A DNA stretch of 64,000 nucleotides. It comes from Nocardioides alcanivorans. GTDB lineage: Bacteria > Actinomycetota > Actinomycetes > Propionibacteriales > Nocardioidaceae. Made by a program: the position numbers and the translations under genes. Positions 52,961 to 62,161 of this stretch are shown piece by piece (within the stretch, counting starts at the first letter, position 1; every line of letters starts with the position of its first letter). A model generated the notes under the pieces. The model did not search any database. It saw only the letters and a list, made by a program, of their open reading frames with translations, and was not told the origin of the DNA. Location of the stretch: NCBI RefSeq assembly GCF_021555175.1, contig NZ_JAKGRW010000015.1:1-64000 (forward strand), in the 5' to 3' direction.

Positions 52961-54466
52961 ATGACGCAGGACAACACGTTGCCGTTGACGACGGCGGCCG
53001 GTGCGCCGGTCACCAACAACCAGGACAGCCTCACCGCTGGGCCGCGCGGGCCGATGCTGCTGCAGGACCTGTGGTTCCTGGAGAAGCTCGCACACTTCGA
53101 CCGCGAGGTGATCCCCGAGCGTCGGATGCATGCGAAGGGGTCCGGTGCCTACGGCACGTTCAAGGTCACCCACGACATCTCGCAGTACACCCGGGCGAAG
53201 CTGTTCAGCCAGGTGGGCAACGAGGCCGAGATGTTCGCCAGGTTCTCCACCGTGGCCGGTGAGCGCGGCGCGGCCGACGCCGAACGCGACATCCGCGGCT
53301 TCGCACTGCGCTTCTACACCGAGGAGGGCAACTGGGACGTCGTCGGCAACAACACCCCGGTCTTCTTCTTCCGTGACCCGCTGAAGTTCCCCGACCTCAA
53401 CCGCGCGGTCAAGCGTGACCCGCGCACCAACCTGCGCGACGCCGAGAACAACTGGGGCTTCTGGACCGGGCTTCCCGAGGCGCTCCACCAGGTCACCATC
53501 GTGATGTCGGACCGTGGCATCCCGAAGGGTTACCGCCACATGCACGGATTCGGCTCGCACACCTACTCCATGATCAACGCTGCGGGTGAGCGCAACTGGG
53601 TCAAGTTCCACTTCCGCACCCAGCAGGGCATCGAGAACCTCACCGACGAGGAAGCCGCCAAGCTCGTGGGCGACGACCGCGAGTCCAGCCAGCGTGACCT
53701 CTACGAGGCCATCGAGCGTGGCGACTTCCCGAAGTGGAAGTTCTTCATCCAGGTGATGCCGGAGGCCGACGCGGAGAACTATCGCTTCCATCCCTTCGAC
53801 CTCACCAAGGTCTGGTCGAAGAAGGACTACCCGCTCATCGAGGTCGGCGAGTTCGAGCTCAACCGCAACCCGGAGAACTACTTCGCCGACGTCGAGCAGG
53901 CCGCCTTCACGCCGGCCAACCTGATCCCGGGCATCAGCTTCTCGCCCGACCGGATGCTGCAGGGACGTCTCTTCTCCTACGGTGACGCGGCGCGCTACCG
54001 CCTCGGGGTGAACCACCACCAGATCCCGGTCAACTTCCCCAAGGCTGCTCCCGGGCTCAACACCTATCACCGCGACGGCACGATGCGTGTCGACGGCAAC
54101 CAGGGCGGCGTGCCCGGTATCGAGCCCAACAACTTCGGGCGTTGGGCCGAGCAGCCCGAGTACGCCGATCCCGCGCAGGCTGTCGGGGCCGTCGCCGACC
54201 GCTTCAACTACCGCGAGGACGACGACAACTACTTCGAGCAGCCGGGTGACCTCTTCCGGTTGATGAGCGCCGAGCAGCAGCAGGTGCTCTTCGAGAACAC
54301 GGCACGGGCCATCGACGGCGCTTCGCAGACGTCGATCGACAAGCACGTCGAACACTGCACCAAGGCTGATCCGGCCTACGGCGAGGGTGTCCGCAAGGCG
54401 ATCGAGGCGCTGCAGGCCGGCGCGCTCAGCGACACCGACCCGAACCCGGACAACACTCCCGCGTGA
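52961..54466 (+). CDS. katA: Catalase (monofunctional haem catalase)
   Basis: This clade of small-subunit catalases breaks down hydrogen peroxide. Signature regions are [25 protein letters not shown] with the distal histidine, then [32 protein letters not shown] and [10 protein letters not shown]. The proximal haem tyrosine is in [23 protein letters not shown]. The length is 501 residues. I start at ATG 52961 because GAGGAG stands 4 nt upstream; a longer frame to 52880 lacks such a site. A 7-1-7 palindrome in the promoter suggests peroxide or iron control. An ankyrin-repeat gene converges on it. Confidence 0.95.
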   Translation: MTQDNTLPLTTAAGAPVTNNQDSLTAGPRGPMLLQDLWFLEKLAHFDREVIPERRMHAKGSGAYGTFKVTHDISQYTRAKLFSQVGNEAEMFARFSTVAGERGAADAERDIRGFALRFYTEEGNWDVVGNNTPVFFFRDPLKFPDLNRAVKRDPRTNLRDAENNWGFWTGLPEALHQVTIVMSDRGIPKGYRHMHGFGSHTYSMINAAGERNWVKFHFRTQQGIENLTDEEAAKLVGDDRESSQRDLYEAIERGDFPKWKFFIQVMPEADAENYRFHPFDLTKVWSKKDYPLIEVGEFELNRNPENYFADVEQAAFTPANLIPGISFSPDRMLQGRLFSYGDAARYRLGVNHHQIPVNFPKAAPGLNTYHRDGTMRVDGNQGGVPGIEPNNFGRWAEQPEYADPAQAVGAVADRFNYREDDDNYFEQPGDLFRLMSAEQQQVLFENTARAIDGASQTSIDKHVEHCTKADPAYGEGVRKAIEALQAGALSDTDPNPDNTPA

Positions 54467-54494
54467 CGCTCTGACCCGCACGACAGCGTCAACG

Positions 54495-54534
54495 GGCCCG
54501 GCACCTCCTCTTCGCAGGGAGAAGGTGTCGGGCC
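54495..54534. terminator. Terminator between katA and the ankyrin gene
   Basis: A 12-bp stem (arms GGCCCGGCACCT and AGGTGTCGGGCC, one G-U pair) closes a 16-base loop. It lies between the convergent katA and ankyrin-repeat genes. Confidence 0.65.
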
Positions 54535-54589
54535 TCCTCGGTGGTCGAGCCCGTAGCGGCCCCGCAGGCCGAGTCCGCCCGCTGCCGGA

Positions 54590-54975
54590 TCAGAGCAGCA
54601 GATGGGCGCGGCCGAACATCCGCGCCGCCTCCCGCGCGGTGGGCGTACCGGTGTCGAGGCTGGCTCCTGCCTCGATCAGCGCCCTCGCCACCTCGTCCTC
54701 ACCCTTGAAGAGGGCGCCGGCAAGCGGTGACTGGTCGCGTGCATTGAGCAGGTCGAGGTCCGCGCCCCGCTCGATCAGGGCTCGCACCGTTGCCATATGG
54801 CCGTGGTAGGCCGCCAGCATCAGCAGTGACTGCCCGTCGTCCCCCTGGGTGTCGACCGGGAGACGGTGGTCGAGGAACTCCACGAGTTCGCTGGTGTTGC
54901 CGGTGCGTGCGAGCTCCAGGGCGAGGGCGACCACTCGCGCGAGCTGATCAGGGGGAGCGAGCTCATGAAGGGCAT
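54590..54975 (-). CDS. Ankyrin-repeat protein, frame-broken near 54951-54955
   Basis: The product shows three ankyrin-type repeats: VDTQGDDGQSLLMLAAYHGHMATVRALIERG, ADLDLLNARDQSPLAGALFKGEDEVARALIEAG and a last partial one ASLDTGTPTAREAARMF. One missing C in the run at 54951-54955 separates the start from the rest. Correction gives MPFMSSLPPDQLARVVALALELARTGNT, about 129 residues, starting at ATG 54975 or 54966. In Pseudomonas and elsewhere an ankyrin protein (AnkB) is paired with catalase and needed for its full activity; that pairing suggests the same here. Confidence 0.8.
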
Positions 54976-55020
54976 GGTAGGCCGCGCGGGAATGATTTCC
55001 TGAGCCACCGCGTTGGCACA

Positions 55021-55040
55021 GTAGTTTCGATTTCAACTAC
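55021..55040. promoter_or_regulatory. Inverted repeat before the luciferase-like gene (MarR-type operator candidate)
   Basis: GTAGTTTCGATTTCAACTAC has 6-bp inverted arms (GTAGTT, AACTAC) around 8 bases. It lies between the divergent ankyrin gene and the monooxygenase gene, 15 bp before the latter's ATG and just before its AAGGAG site. Such placement suits a repressor. The assignment to MarR-type regulators is inference from the arm sequence only. Confidence 0.4.
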
Positions 55041-55055
55041 AAGGAGTGATCCGCG

Positions 55056-56194
55056 ATGCAGCTCGGAATCTTCACCGTCGGCGACGTCACCACCGACCCC
55101 ACCACCGGACGGACACCCTCCGAGCACGAGCGGATCAAGGCGACGGTCGAGATCGCCAAGAAGGCCGAAGAGGTCGGCATGGACGTCGTGGCGTTCGGGC
55201 AGCACCACAACCCGCCCTTCGCCGCATCCTCACCGACCACCACCATGGCCTTCGTCGCCGCGCAGACCGAGAAGCTGATCCTGTCGACGTCGACGACCCT
55301 GATCACGACCACCGACCCGGTCCGGATCGCGGAGGACTACGCGCAGCTGCAGCACCTGGCCGATGGTCGCGTCGACCTGACGCTGGGCCGCGGCAACACC
55401 GGGCCCGTCTATCCGTGGTTCGGCAAGGACATCCGCGACGGCATTGCACTGGCCGTCGAGAACTACGCGCTGCTGCGGCGCCTGTGGGACGAGGACGTCG
55501 TGAACTGGGAGGGAAGTACCGCACTCCGCTGCAGGGCTTCACGGCCACGCCGCGGCCGCTCGACGGTGTCGCGCCGTTCGTCTGGCACGGCTCGATCCGC
55601 AGTCCCGAGATCGCCGAGCAGGCCGCCTACTACGGCGACGGCTTCTTCCACAACCACATCTTCTGGCCGGCGGGCCACACGCAGCGGATGGTCGAGCTCT
55701 ATCGCCGCCGCTTCGAGCACTACGGGCACGGCAGCGCCGATCAGGCGATCGTCGGTCTGGGAGGGCAGGTCTTCATGCGGAAGAACAGCCAGGACGCGAT
55801 CCGTGAGTTCCGGCCCTACTTCGACAAGGCCCCCGTCTACGGTCACGGCCCGTCGTTGGAGGACTTCACCCAGGCCACGCCGCTGACCGTCGGATCGCCG
55901 CAGCAGGTGATCGAGCGGACCCTGTCGTTCCGTGACTATGTCGGTGACTACCAGCGGCAGCTGTTCCTCATGGACCACGCCGGCCTGCCGCTGAAGACGG
56001 TCCTCGAGCAACTCGACCTGTTGGGCGAGGAGGTGTTCCCGGTGCTCCGCAAGGAGTTCGCGGCACTGAAGCCGGCTCACGTCCCCGACGCGCCGACCCA
56101 CGCCTCGCGCGTCGCGGCAGCGGGCGGCCCGAAGGACAGCACGGTCCACGCGCCGTCGGACGACGTCACCGGCAAGTCGCCGGCCGCGGTCTGA
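55056..56194 (+). CDS. Luciferase-like (LLM) flavin-dependent monooxygenase of the CE1758 type, frame-broken near 55511-55513
   Basis: This is a TIM-barrel bacterial-luciferase-like enzyme that uses reduced FMN and oxygen. The start MQLGIFTVGDVTTDPTTGRTPSEHERIKATVEIAKKAEEVGMDVVAFGQHHNPPFA and the central ADGRVDLTLGRGN are typical. One missing G near 55511-55513 splits the product. Correction gives NWEGKYRTPLQGFTATPRPLDGV and 379 residues. It is followed 27 nt later by a reductase of the CE1759 type, the usual duo partner that supplies FMNH2. Substrate unknown. AAGGAG stands 9 nt before the ATG. Confidence 0.88.
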
Positions 56195-56221
56195 CCGCGA
56201 CACAGAGAGAGGAGCAGCTCC

Positions 56222-56827
56222 ATGAAGATCGTCGCCATCTCCGCCGGCCTCAGCGCGCCGTCGTCCACCCGACTCCTTGCCGACCAGTTGGCGGAGGCAG
56301 CCGTCCGTGAGCTCGACCTGGCCGGTGAGCGGGTCGAGCTCGAGGTCATCGAGCTTCGGCCGCTGGCCCATGCGCTGGCCGACAACCTCACCACCGGGTT
56401 CCCCTCCGGCGACCTCGCCGAGGCCATCGACACGGTTGCCGGTGCCGATGCGCTGATCGCGGTGACCCCGGTGTTCACGGCGTCCTACAGCGGCCTGTTC
56501 AAGACGTTCTTCGACGTGCTCGACAAGGACCTGCTCGCGGGAGTTCCGGTCCAGATCGCGGCCACCGCGGGGACAGCACGGCACTCCCTGGTGCTCGACC
56601 ATGCCGTGCGCCCGTTGTTCGCCTACCTGCGTGCTGTGGTGCTCCCCACCGGTGTGTTCGCCGCCAGCGAGGACTTCGGATCGACTGCCGGCGGCGAACT
56701 CGCCCAGCGGGTGGCTCGGGCCGGCAAGGAGCTCGCCGACCACTTGCTCGGCACCACGCGTCGTTCCGCTCCCCGCGACGAGTTCGCGGATCCGGTGCCC
56801 TTCGACGAATTGCTCCGCGGCGCCTGA
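56222..56827 (+). CDS. NAD(P)H-dependent FMN reductase of the CE1759 type
   Basis: This is a 201-residue flavodoxin-fold FMN reductase. The flavin-binding start is KIVAISAGLSAPSSTRLLADQLA, the second flavin region is ALIAVTPVFTASYSGLFKTFFDVL, and a later loop is ATAGTARHSLVLDHAVRPLFAYL. It is expected to feed FMNH2 to the LLM monooxygenase upstream. GAGAGAGGAGCAG lies before the ATG. The two genes form a two-gene operon. Confidence 0.88.
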   Translation: MKIVAISAGLSAPSSTRLLADQLAEAAVRELDLAGERVELEVIELRPLAHALADNLTTGFPSGDLAEAIDTVAGADALIAVTPVFTASYSGLFKTFFDVLDKDLLAGVPVQIAATAGTARHSLVLDHAVRPLFAYLRAVVLPTGVFAASEDFGSTAGGELAQRVARAGKELADHLLGTTRRSAPRDEFADPVPFDELLRGA

Positions 56828-56867
56828 CCGCCCCGACCTCGGGGAACGCGTGGTGCGACCTCGCGGG

Positions 56868-57389
56868 TCAGTGCTGGTAGGTGCCGTGGACGATCGCGCG
56901 GCCGAGGGTCTTGAAGGCCAGGTTGAACGAGACCACGGCCGGGGAGGCGTCGGCGTCCACGCCCAGCGCCTCCTCGCCGACGGCGTGCACCACGAAGTAG
57001 TAGCGGTGCACTTGGTCGCCCTGCGGTGGAGCAGCCCCCATGAAGCCGTGGTCGCCGCCGTCGTTGCGCACGTGGAAGGCCTTGCCCGGAAGGGTGTCGG
57101 CTGCCGCACCGGCATCGAGTGACGTGACGTCGGCGGGCAGGTCGACGAGCACCCAGTGCCAGAAGCCGCTGGGCGTCGGCGCGTCCGGGTCGAAGCAGGT
57201 GACGACGTAGGACTTCGTGCCCTCCGGGGCTCCTTCCCAGCTCAGCTGGGGAGACGTGTTGCCCAGGGCGGCCACCTGGTCGTCCTTCAACGGCTGGCCA
57301 TCGGTGAGGTCATCGCTGGTGACGGTGAAGGCGGGCACGGCCGGGAGCAGGTCGTAGGGATTCGGGCTGACGGGGCGTTCGATGCTCAT
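56868..57389 (-). CDS. YbhB/YbcL-family PEBP (Raf-kinase-inhibitor-like) protein
   Basis: The 173-residue product is of the phosphatidylethanolamine-binding family. Signatures are [43 protein letters not shown] (the ligand pocket with DPDAP and HW) and [26 protein letters not shown] ligand-binding or scaffolding role is known for the family but not for the bacterial members. I start at ATG 57389. The gene converges on the FMN reductase gene and diverges from cobT. Confidence 0.92.
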   Translation of the reverse strand: MSIERPVSPNPYDLLPAVPAFTVTSDDLTDGQPLKDDQVAALGNTSPQLSWEGAPEGTKSYVVTCFDPDAPTPSGFWHWVLVDLPADVTSLDAGAAADTLPGKAFHVRNDGGDHGFMGAAPPQGDQVHRYYFVVHAVGEEALGVDADASPAVVSFNLAFKTLGRAIVHGTYQH

Positions 57390-57474
57390 GGCGCCAACGT
57401 AGTGGGTCCAGCCCACCGTTCCGAGGGCTGGAGGGTTGCGGAAGTGCTGGCGGCGCTTCGGGGAGAATGGCCCA

Positions 57475-58535
57475 GTGACGACTCCTGTGGACCTCCTCGA
57501 CCAGACACTCGCCTCGATCCGCGGTCTCGACCAGTCCGCAGCCGACGCGGCGACCGCCCGCCAGGCGCTGCTGACCAAGCCGGCCGGGTCGCTGGGCGTC
57601 CTGGAGGAGACCTCGGTCAGGTTGGCCGGGATCACCGGTCAGTGCCCGCCCGAGATCCCCGAGCGGGTCGCAGTCGGAGTCTTCGCCGCCGACCACGGTG
57701 TGGTGGCCAGCGGAGTGACCCCGTGGCCCCAGTCGGTGACCACCTCGATGGTCGAGAACTTCCGAGCCGGTGGTGCCGCCGTCAACGTACTCGGCCGCCA
57801 AGTGGGTGCCGAGGTGGTCGTCATCGACATCGGCATGGTCGACGACGTCAAGGAGGATGCCGTGGTGCGGGCGCGCAAGGTGCGCCCCGGTACGGCGGAC
57901 CTTGCCCTGGGGGCGGCCATGTCGCGGGAGGAGGCACTCACCGCGATCGGCACCGGCATCCGCATCGCCGGCGAGCTCGTCGATGCCGGGCACCAGTTGC
58001 TGATCACGGGCGACATGGGCATCGGCAACACCACTGCGTCGGCCTGCCTGGTGGCCCACTTCACCGGCCGGGACGCCGACGAGATCACCGGCCGCGGCAC
58101 CGGTATCGATGACGAGATGCTGCAGCACAAGGCCCGGATCGTCGCGGACGCCGTGGCGCGTCTCGCACCCGATGCGGACCCGGTCGACGTCCTGGCCGCC
58201 GTCGGCGGTCTGGAACACGCGGGTCTCGTCGGTTTCATCCTCGGCGCCGCCGCCCGCCGGATCCCGGTGCTGCTCGACGGCGTGATCGCCGGCTCTGCGG
58301 CACTGGTCGTCCACGCCGTCAAGCCTGAGGCAGTGGACCACTGCCTGGCCGGTCACCGCAGCGCCGAACCGGCGCACAGCTCGGCTCTTGCGCACCTCGG
58401 CCTCCGGCCGCTGGTCGACCTCGACCTGCGACTCGGTGAGGGAGTGGAGCGGTCCTCGCGGTGCCGCTCGTCCGCGCCGCCGCCGCCATCCTGGCCGAGA
58501 TGGCCACGTTCGAGAGTGCGGGGATCGAGGCATGA
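57475..58535 (+). CDS. cobT: Nicotinate-nucleotide:dimethylbenzimidazole phosphoribosyltransferase, frame-broken near 58440-58442
   Basis: CobT activates the lower ligand of cobalamin. Conserved stretches are [60 protein letters not shown] and [30 protein letters not shown]. The glutamate used as catalytic base in the family is expected near the end, in LRLGEGSGAVLA. One missing G at 58440-58442 breaks that segment. Correction gives 353 residues ending [10 protein letters not shown]. The GTG at 57475 has GAGAAT 6 nt upstream. The cysG-like ATG overlaps its stop. Confidence 0.94.
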
Positions 58536-59746
58536 CCGACCAGATCTATCCCGCCGGCCTGCTGCTCACGGGGCGCAAGGTCGTCGTCGTCGGCGGTGGC
58601 AACGTCGCGCAGCGACGGGTGCCGGCACTCATCGCGGCCGGCGCTCGCGTGCATGTCGTCTCCCCGGAGGTCACCCCGGCGATCGAGGGGATGGTCGACG
58701 AGATCACGCTCGTGCTGCGTGGCTTCGAGCCGGCCGACCTGGACGAGGCCTGGTACGTGATCGCAGCCACCGACGACACTGCCACCAACGAGGCCGTCTC
58801 CATCGCTGCGGAGGAGCGCCGGATCTTCTGTGTGCGCAGCGACGACGCAACCAAGGCCAGTGCCTGGACGCCTGCGGTGGGACGTCACGGCACCACGACC
58901 GTCGCGGTCGTGGGCAACCGAGAGCCCCGCCGCTCGGCGGGCCAACGCGACCAGATCCTCCACCTCCTGCGTGAGGGCGAGCTCGATGTCGAGCTCGACC
59001 GCGCTCCAGGTGTCGTGCTGGTCGGCGGCGGACCGGGCGACCCCGAGCTCGTGACGATCGCCGCGCGTCATGCCCTGGCTTCCGCCGACGTCGTGGTGGC
59101 CGACCGGCTCGCTCCCCGCGAGCTGCTCGACGAGCTCTCGCCCGAGGTCGAGCTGATCGATGTCGCCAAGCTGCCCCGGGGGCGCTCGGCCGCACAGGAG
59201 TTCATCAACGAGGTGATCGTCGAGCGTGCCCTCGCGGGCAAGCGCGTGGTCCGTTTCAAGGGCGGCGACAACTTCGTCTACGGGCGCGGTTTCGAAGAGG
59301 TCATCGCGTGTCGGGCGGCCGGCGTGCCGGTGACCGTGATCCCCGGTCTCTCGTCCTCCATCGCGGTGCCCGCACGCGCTGGGATCCCGGTGACCCACCG
59401 CGGCGTCACGCACGAGTTCACCGTCGTCTCCGGCCACCTGCCGCCCGGGCACCCCGAGTCCCTCGTCGAGTGGGATGCGTTGGCCCGACTGCGCGGCACC
59501 ATCGTGCTGCTCATGGGAGTCGACAACGCCCCAGCCATCGCCGCTGCACTGATGGCCGGGGGCAGGAGTGCGGACACGCCCGTCGCGGTGATCCAGGACG
59601 GCACGATGCCCGGGGAGACGAAGGTGCTCTCGACCCTCGCAACGTTGCAGGACGACATGACCGCGGAAGGCGTTCGTCCTCCGGCGATCATCGTGATCGG
59701 CGACGTGGTCGCCGTCGCCCACCCCGAGCGGTTCGGAGAGCGCTGA
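58532..59746 (+). CDS. cysG: Siroheme synthase-like fusion: precorrin-2 dehydrogenase/ferrochelatase plus uroporphyrinogen-III C-methyltransferase
   Basis: The 404-residue product joins two modules. The first 160 residues form the NAD-binding dehydrogenase part, with VVVVGGGNVAQRRVPALIAAGARVHVVSPE and YVIAATDDTATNEAV. The second is the SAM-dependent C-methyltransferase, with VVLVGGGPGDPELVTIAARHALASADVVVADRL, VRFKGGDNFVYGRGFEE and VPVTVIPGLSSSIAVPARAGIPVTHRG. Together they make siroheme or precorrin-2, the cofactor for sulfite and nitrite reductase and the entry to B12. The ATG overlaps cobT (ATGA) and the next gene overlaps its stop. Confidence 0.92.
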   Translation: MTDQIYPAGLLLTGRKVVVVGGGNVAQRRVPALIAAGARVHVVSPEVTPAIEGMVDEITLVLRGFEPADLDEAWYVIAATDDTATNEAVSIAAEERRIFCVRSDDATKASAWTPAVGRHGTTTVAVVGNREPRRSAGQRDQILHLLREGELDVELDRAPGVVLVGGGPGDPELVTIAARHALASADVVVADRLAPRELLDELSPEVELIDVAKLPRGRSAAQEFINEVIVERALAGKRVVRFKGGDNFVYGRGFEEVIACRAAGVPVTVIPGLSSSIAVPARAGIPVTHRGVTHEFTVVSGHLPPGHPESLVEWDALARLRGTIVLLMGVDNAPAIAAALMAGGRSADTPVAVIQDGTMPGETKVLSTLATLQDDMTAEGVRPPAIIVIGDVVAVAHPERFGER

Positions 59747-60558
59747 TGGCGCGGTTCGTGCCGGTCACCGACCCGGCCGACGTGCGGCTGGCGGACTACA
59801 GGGATCTGCGCGACGTGCAGCTGCGCAAGAGCCTGGAGGCCGAGCACGGGCTCTTCATCGCCGAGGGCGACAAGGTCGTCAGGCGAGCGCTGGAGGCAGG
59901 GTTCGCCCCGCGCTCCTTCCTGTTGGCCGAGCGCTGGCTGGAGGGGCTCGATGACGTGCTGGGGCCGAGCGACGCCCCCTGCTTCGTCGTGTCCGAGAAG
60001 CTCGCCGAGGAGGTCACCGGCTTCCACGTGCACCGCGGTGCCCTGGCCTCGATGCAACGCCGGCCGCTCCCCACGGTGGACGAGGTGCTCGACGGCGCGC
60101 GCGCCGTACTCGTGCTCGAGGACGTGGTCGACCACACCAACGTGGGCGCGATCTTCCGCAGTGGCGCGGCGATGGGCTTCGACGCCGTGCTGTTGTCCCC
60201 GCGTTGCGCCGACCCGTTCTACCGTCGCGCGGTCAAGGTCGGGATGGGCGCCGTGTTCAGCACCCCGTGGACCCGCCTCGAGGAGTGGTACGACGCCCTC
60301 CCGGACCTTTCGGCCCGCGGCTTCACGACCGTGGCCCTCACCCTGGCGCCCGATTCCACTCCCATCGAGGAAGCGGTGGCCGGACCCGATCGCGTTGCCC
60401 TCGTCCTCGGGTCGGAGGGCCCGGGCCTCTCCCAGCGGTGGCAGGACGCGGCCGACCGGCGCGCGATCATCCCGATGCGTGAGGGCATCGACTCACTCAA
60501 CGTGGCCGCCGCGACCGCCGTCGCCTGCTATCTCACCAGTCGCGCGCTCAAGGGCTGA
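59746..60558 (+). CDS. SpoU-family tRNA/rRNA 2'-O-methyltransferase
   Basis: The 270-residue product is of the TrmH/SpoU class. The N-terminal RNA-binding substrate domain includes LEAEHGLFIAEGDKVVRRALEAGFAPRSFLL. The SAM-binding knot has the three signatures NVGAIFRSGAAMGFDAVLLSP, LVLGSEGPGLSQRW and IPMREGIDSLNVAAATAVACYLTSR. The exact target nucleotide cannot be told from sequence. The ATG at 59746 overlaps the cysG-like stop (TGATG), so cobT, cysG-like and this gene form one unit. Confidence 0.94.
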   Translation: MARFVPVTDPADVRLADYRDLRDVQLRKSLEAEHGLFIAEGDKVVRRALEAGFAPRSFLLAERWLEGLDDVLGPSDAPCFVVSEKLAEEVTGFHVHRGALASMQRRPLPTVDEVLDGARAVLVLEDVVDHTNVGAIFRSGAAMGFDAVLLSPRCADPFYRRAVKVGMGAVFSTPWTRLEEWYDALPDLSARGFTTVALTLAPDSTPIEEAVAGPDRVALVLGSEGPGLSQRWQDAADRRAIIPMREGIDSLNVAAATAVACYLTSRALKG

Positions 60559-60587
60559 GGCCGGCACCAGCGAGCGTTGAGGAGCGC

Positions 60588-61175
60588 TCAGCTGTCGGTC
60601 GGCCAGTCGGCCGGGAACTCGTCGGCGGCCTTGTCGTGGATCTTCTGGAGCTTCTTGCGAGCCTTCGTGGCGAGCCGGTCGCCGAAGACGGTGCCGAAGG
60701 TGTGGTCGGTCTCGTGCTGGAGGCAGCGGGCCAGGAGTCCGTCACCGGCGAAGGCGACCTCCTCGCCGTCCAGCCCTTGGCCGGTCACGCTCGCCCAGTC
60801 GGGACGGGAGCAGTCGATGAAGGCGCCGGGGAACGACAGGCACCCTTCCTCGGCCGTGTCGAGACGGCGGTCGGTGCCTTCGGGAAGCGTCAGCTTCGGA
60901 TTGCAGACCACACCGACCACGTTCTGGCCGCTCGCATCGGGACAGTCGAAGACGAAGACAGCGAGGTCGACACCGATCTGGCAGGCGGCGAGACCGACTC
61001 CGTCGGCGGCATACATCGTGGCGACCATGTCGGCGACGAGGGTCCGCAACGAGTCGTCGAACTCGGTGACCAGTTGCTGGGGTGCATGCATGACCGGCGT
61101 GCCCCAGCGTGTCATCGGGCGGACGGTGCCACCTTCGGGAAGTGGGCCGTAGGGGGCGTGAGGTGCTGGCTCCAT
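60588..61175 (-). CDS. def: Peptide deformylase
   Basis: Def removes the N-formyl group from new proteins. The three motifs are all present: GVGLAACQIGVDLAV (G-x-G-LAA-x-Q), EGCLSFPGAFIDC (EGCLS with the metal cysteine) and LQHETDHTFG (HExDH with the metal histidines and catalytic Glu). The length is 195 residues. TAGGGT lies 7 nt before the ATG at 61175, so the transcript may be leaderless. It converges on the SpoU methyltransferase gene, with 29 nt between. Confidence 0.96.
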   Translation of the reverse strand: MEPAPHAPYGPLPEGGTVRPMTRWGTPVMHAPQQLVTEFDDSLRTLVADMVATMYAADGVGLAACQIGVDLAVFVFDCPDASGQNVVGVVCNPKLTLPEGTDRRLDTAEEGCLSFPGAFIDCSRPDWASVTGQGLDGEEVAFAGDGLLARCLQHETDHTFGTVFGDRLATKARKKLQKIHDKAADEFPADWPTDS

Positions 61176-61185
61176 GGGCGAAACC

Positions 61186-62052
61186 CTACGAGAGGTCGCC
61201 GGGGTCAGCAGCGCCCAGGTGGTCGCTCACCTCGCGGTAGGTCTCCCGGTCCTCGACGCGGGACCGAGCACCGTGCCGCTGGGCCAGCATCTGGAGGTCG
61301 ATCACGTCATGGAGCAACTCGGCTCGGACCTGGAGCAGCTCTCCGGAGAGCTCCTGCTCAGCAGGGTTGCGCGGTTCGTGTGCAACGCTCCGGTCGTCCT
61401 GGAGCAGGCCGACCCGCAGGCCTTCTGCCTCGAGCCGTTCGAGGTTCCGGGCCCCACCGTGTATCTCGAGCAACAGACGGTCGGTTGCCGCCAGCGCCTC
61501 CGGATCCATGGTTGCTCGCGCCATGTCCGCCGCGAGTACGTCGGCCCGCGCGGTGAGTGCATCGGTGCCGGTCACCCGGTAGCGACGATCGCTGCGGCGA
61601 ACCCGTGGCCGCCAAGCCACGGCAGCGACTGCGCCGACGACCCCGATGACGCCCGCCACGCCGAGGGTCTCCACCCACGCTGCGTTGTCTCCAGCGACCA
61701 CCAGCGCGGATCCCGTGCCGGCTGTCGCGGAGGTGACCCAGGGGGCGATCGGGTTGACCCGTTGGCGACTGTGCCGCTCGACGACCTCGGGAAGGGTGCT
61801 CGGATTGGCCACCGCGTTCACGGTGTCGTGCCAGCCGACGCCGACGTGGGTCCAGGCGAGGCGGAGTCCCCGCGCGGTGCCGAGCGTTGCCGCACTTCCC
61901 AGCCGATGGAGCTCAGCGAGGAAGTCGGCCCGCGACGCCGGCTTGAAGCGCTGCACGAGCTCTCCGAGGCCGCCCTCGGACACCTGTCCCCACAGCCGAT
62001 GCACTGCATCCAGCGGTTTCTTCTTCGCCATCACACCTCGTTCGTCCGTCAT
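61186..62052 (-). CDS. Uncharacterised membrane-associated protein
   Basis: I do not recognise a named family for this 288-residue product. It has an N-terminal hydrophilic helix region (KKKPLDAVHRLWGQVSEGGLGELVQRFK), one hydrophobic stretch (TLGVAGVIGVVGAVAAVAW) followed by a very basic patch (RPRVRRSDRRYRV), and a helical Glu/Arg-rich C terminus. The start is either ATG 62052, which has TAGCCT upstream, or ATG 62031 (MAKKKPLD) with GAGGTG upstream. It lies 10 nt upstream of def on the same strand. It diverges from the acyl-CoA dehydrogenase gene. Confidence 0.5.
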   Translation of the reverse strand: MTDERGVMAKKKPLDAVHRLWGQVSEGGLGELVQRFKPASRADFLAELHRLGSAATLGTARGLRLAWTHVGVGWHDTVNAVANPSTLPEVVERHSRQRVNPIAPWVTSATAGTGSALVVAGDNAAWVETLGVAGVIGVVGAVAAVAWRPRVRRSDRRYRVTGTDALTARADVLAADMARATMDPEALAATDRLLLEIHGGARNLERLEAEGLRVGLLQDDRSVAHEPRNPAEQELSGELLQVRAELLHDVIDLQMLAQRHGARSRVEDRETYREVSDHLGAADPGDLS

Positions 62053-62136
62053 CGGTCAGGCTACCGGCTCGGGGTGATCGCGGACCGGCGGTGAGAAGTT
62101 GTGACCTGCGACATCTCCGGAAAGTGTGGCGCGATG

Positions 62137-62153
62137 TGTAACTCGGAGTTACA
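62137..62153. promoter_or_regulatory. 8-1-8 palindrome over the -10 of the acyl-CoA dehydrogenase promoter
   Basis: TGTAACTCGGAGTTACA is a perfect 17-bp palindrome about a central G. Its right arm overlaps TACATT (62150-62155), a -10-like hexamer 6 nt before the ATG at 62162. The layout fits repression by a TetR-type fatty-acid or lipid regulator. The regulator's identity is not visible in the window. Confidence 0.6.
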
Positions 62154-62161
62154 TTTTGTCC

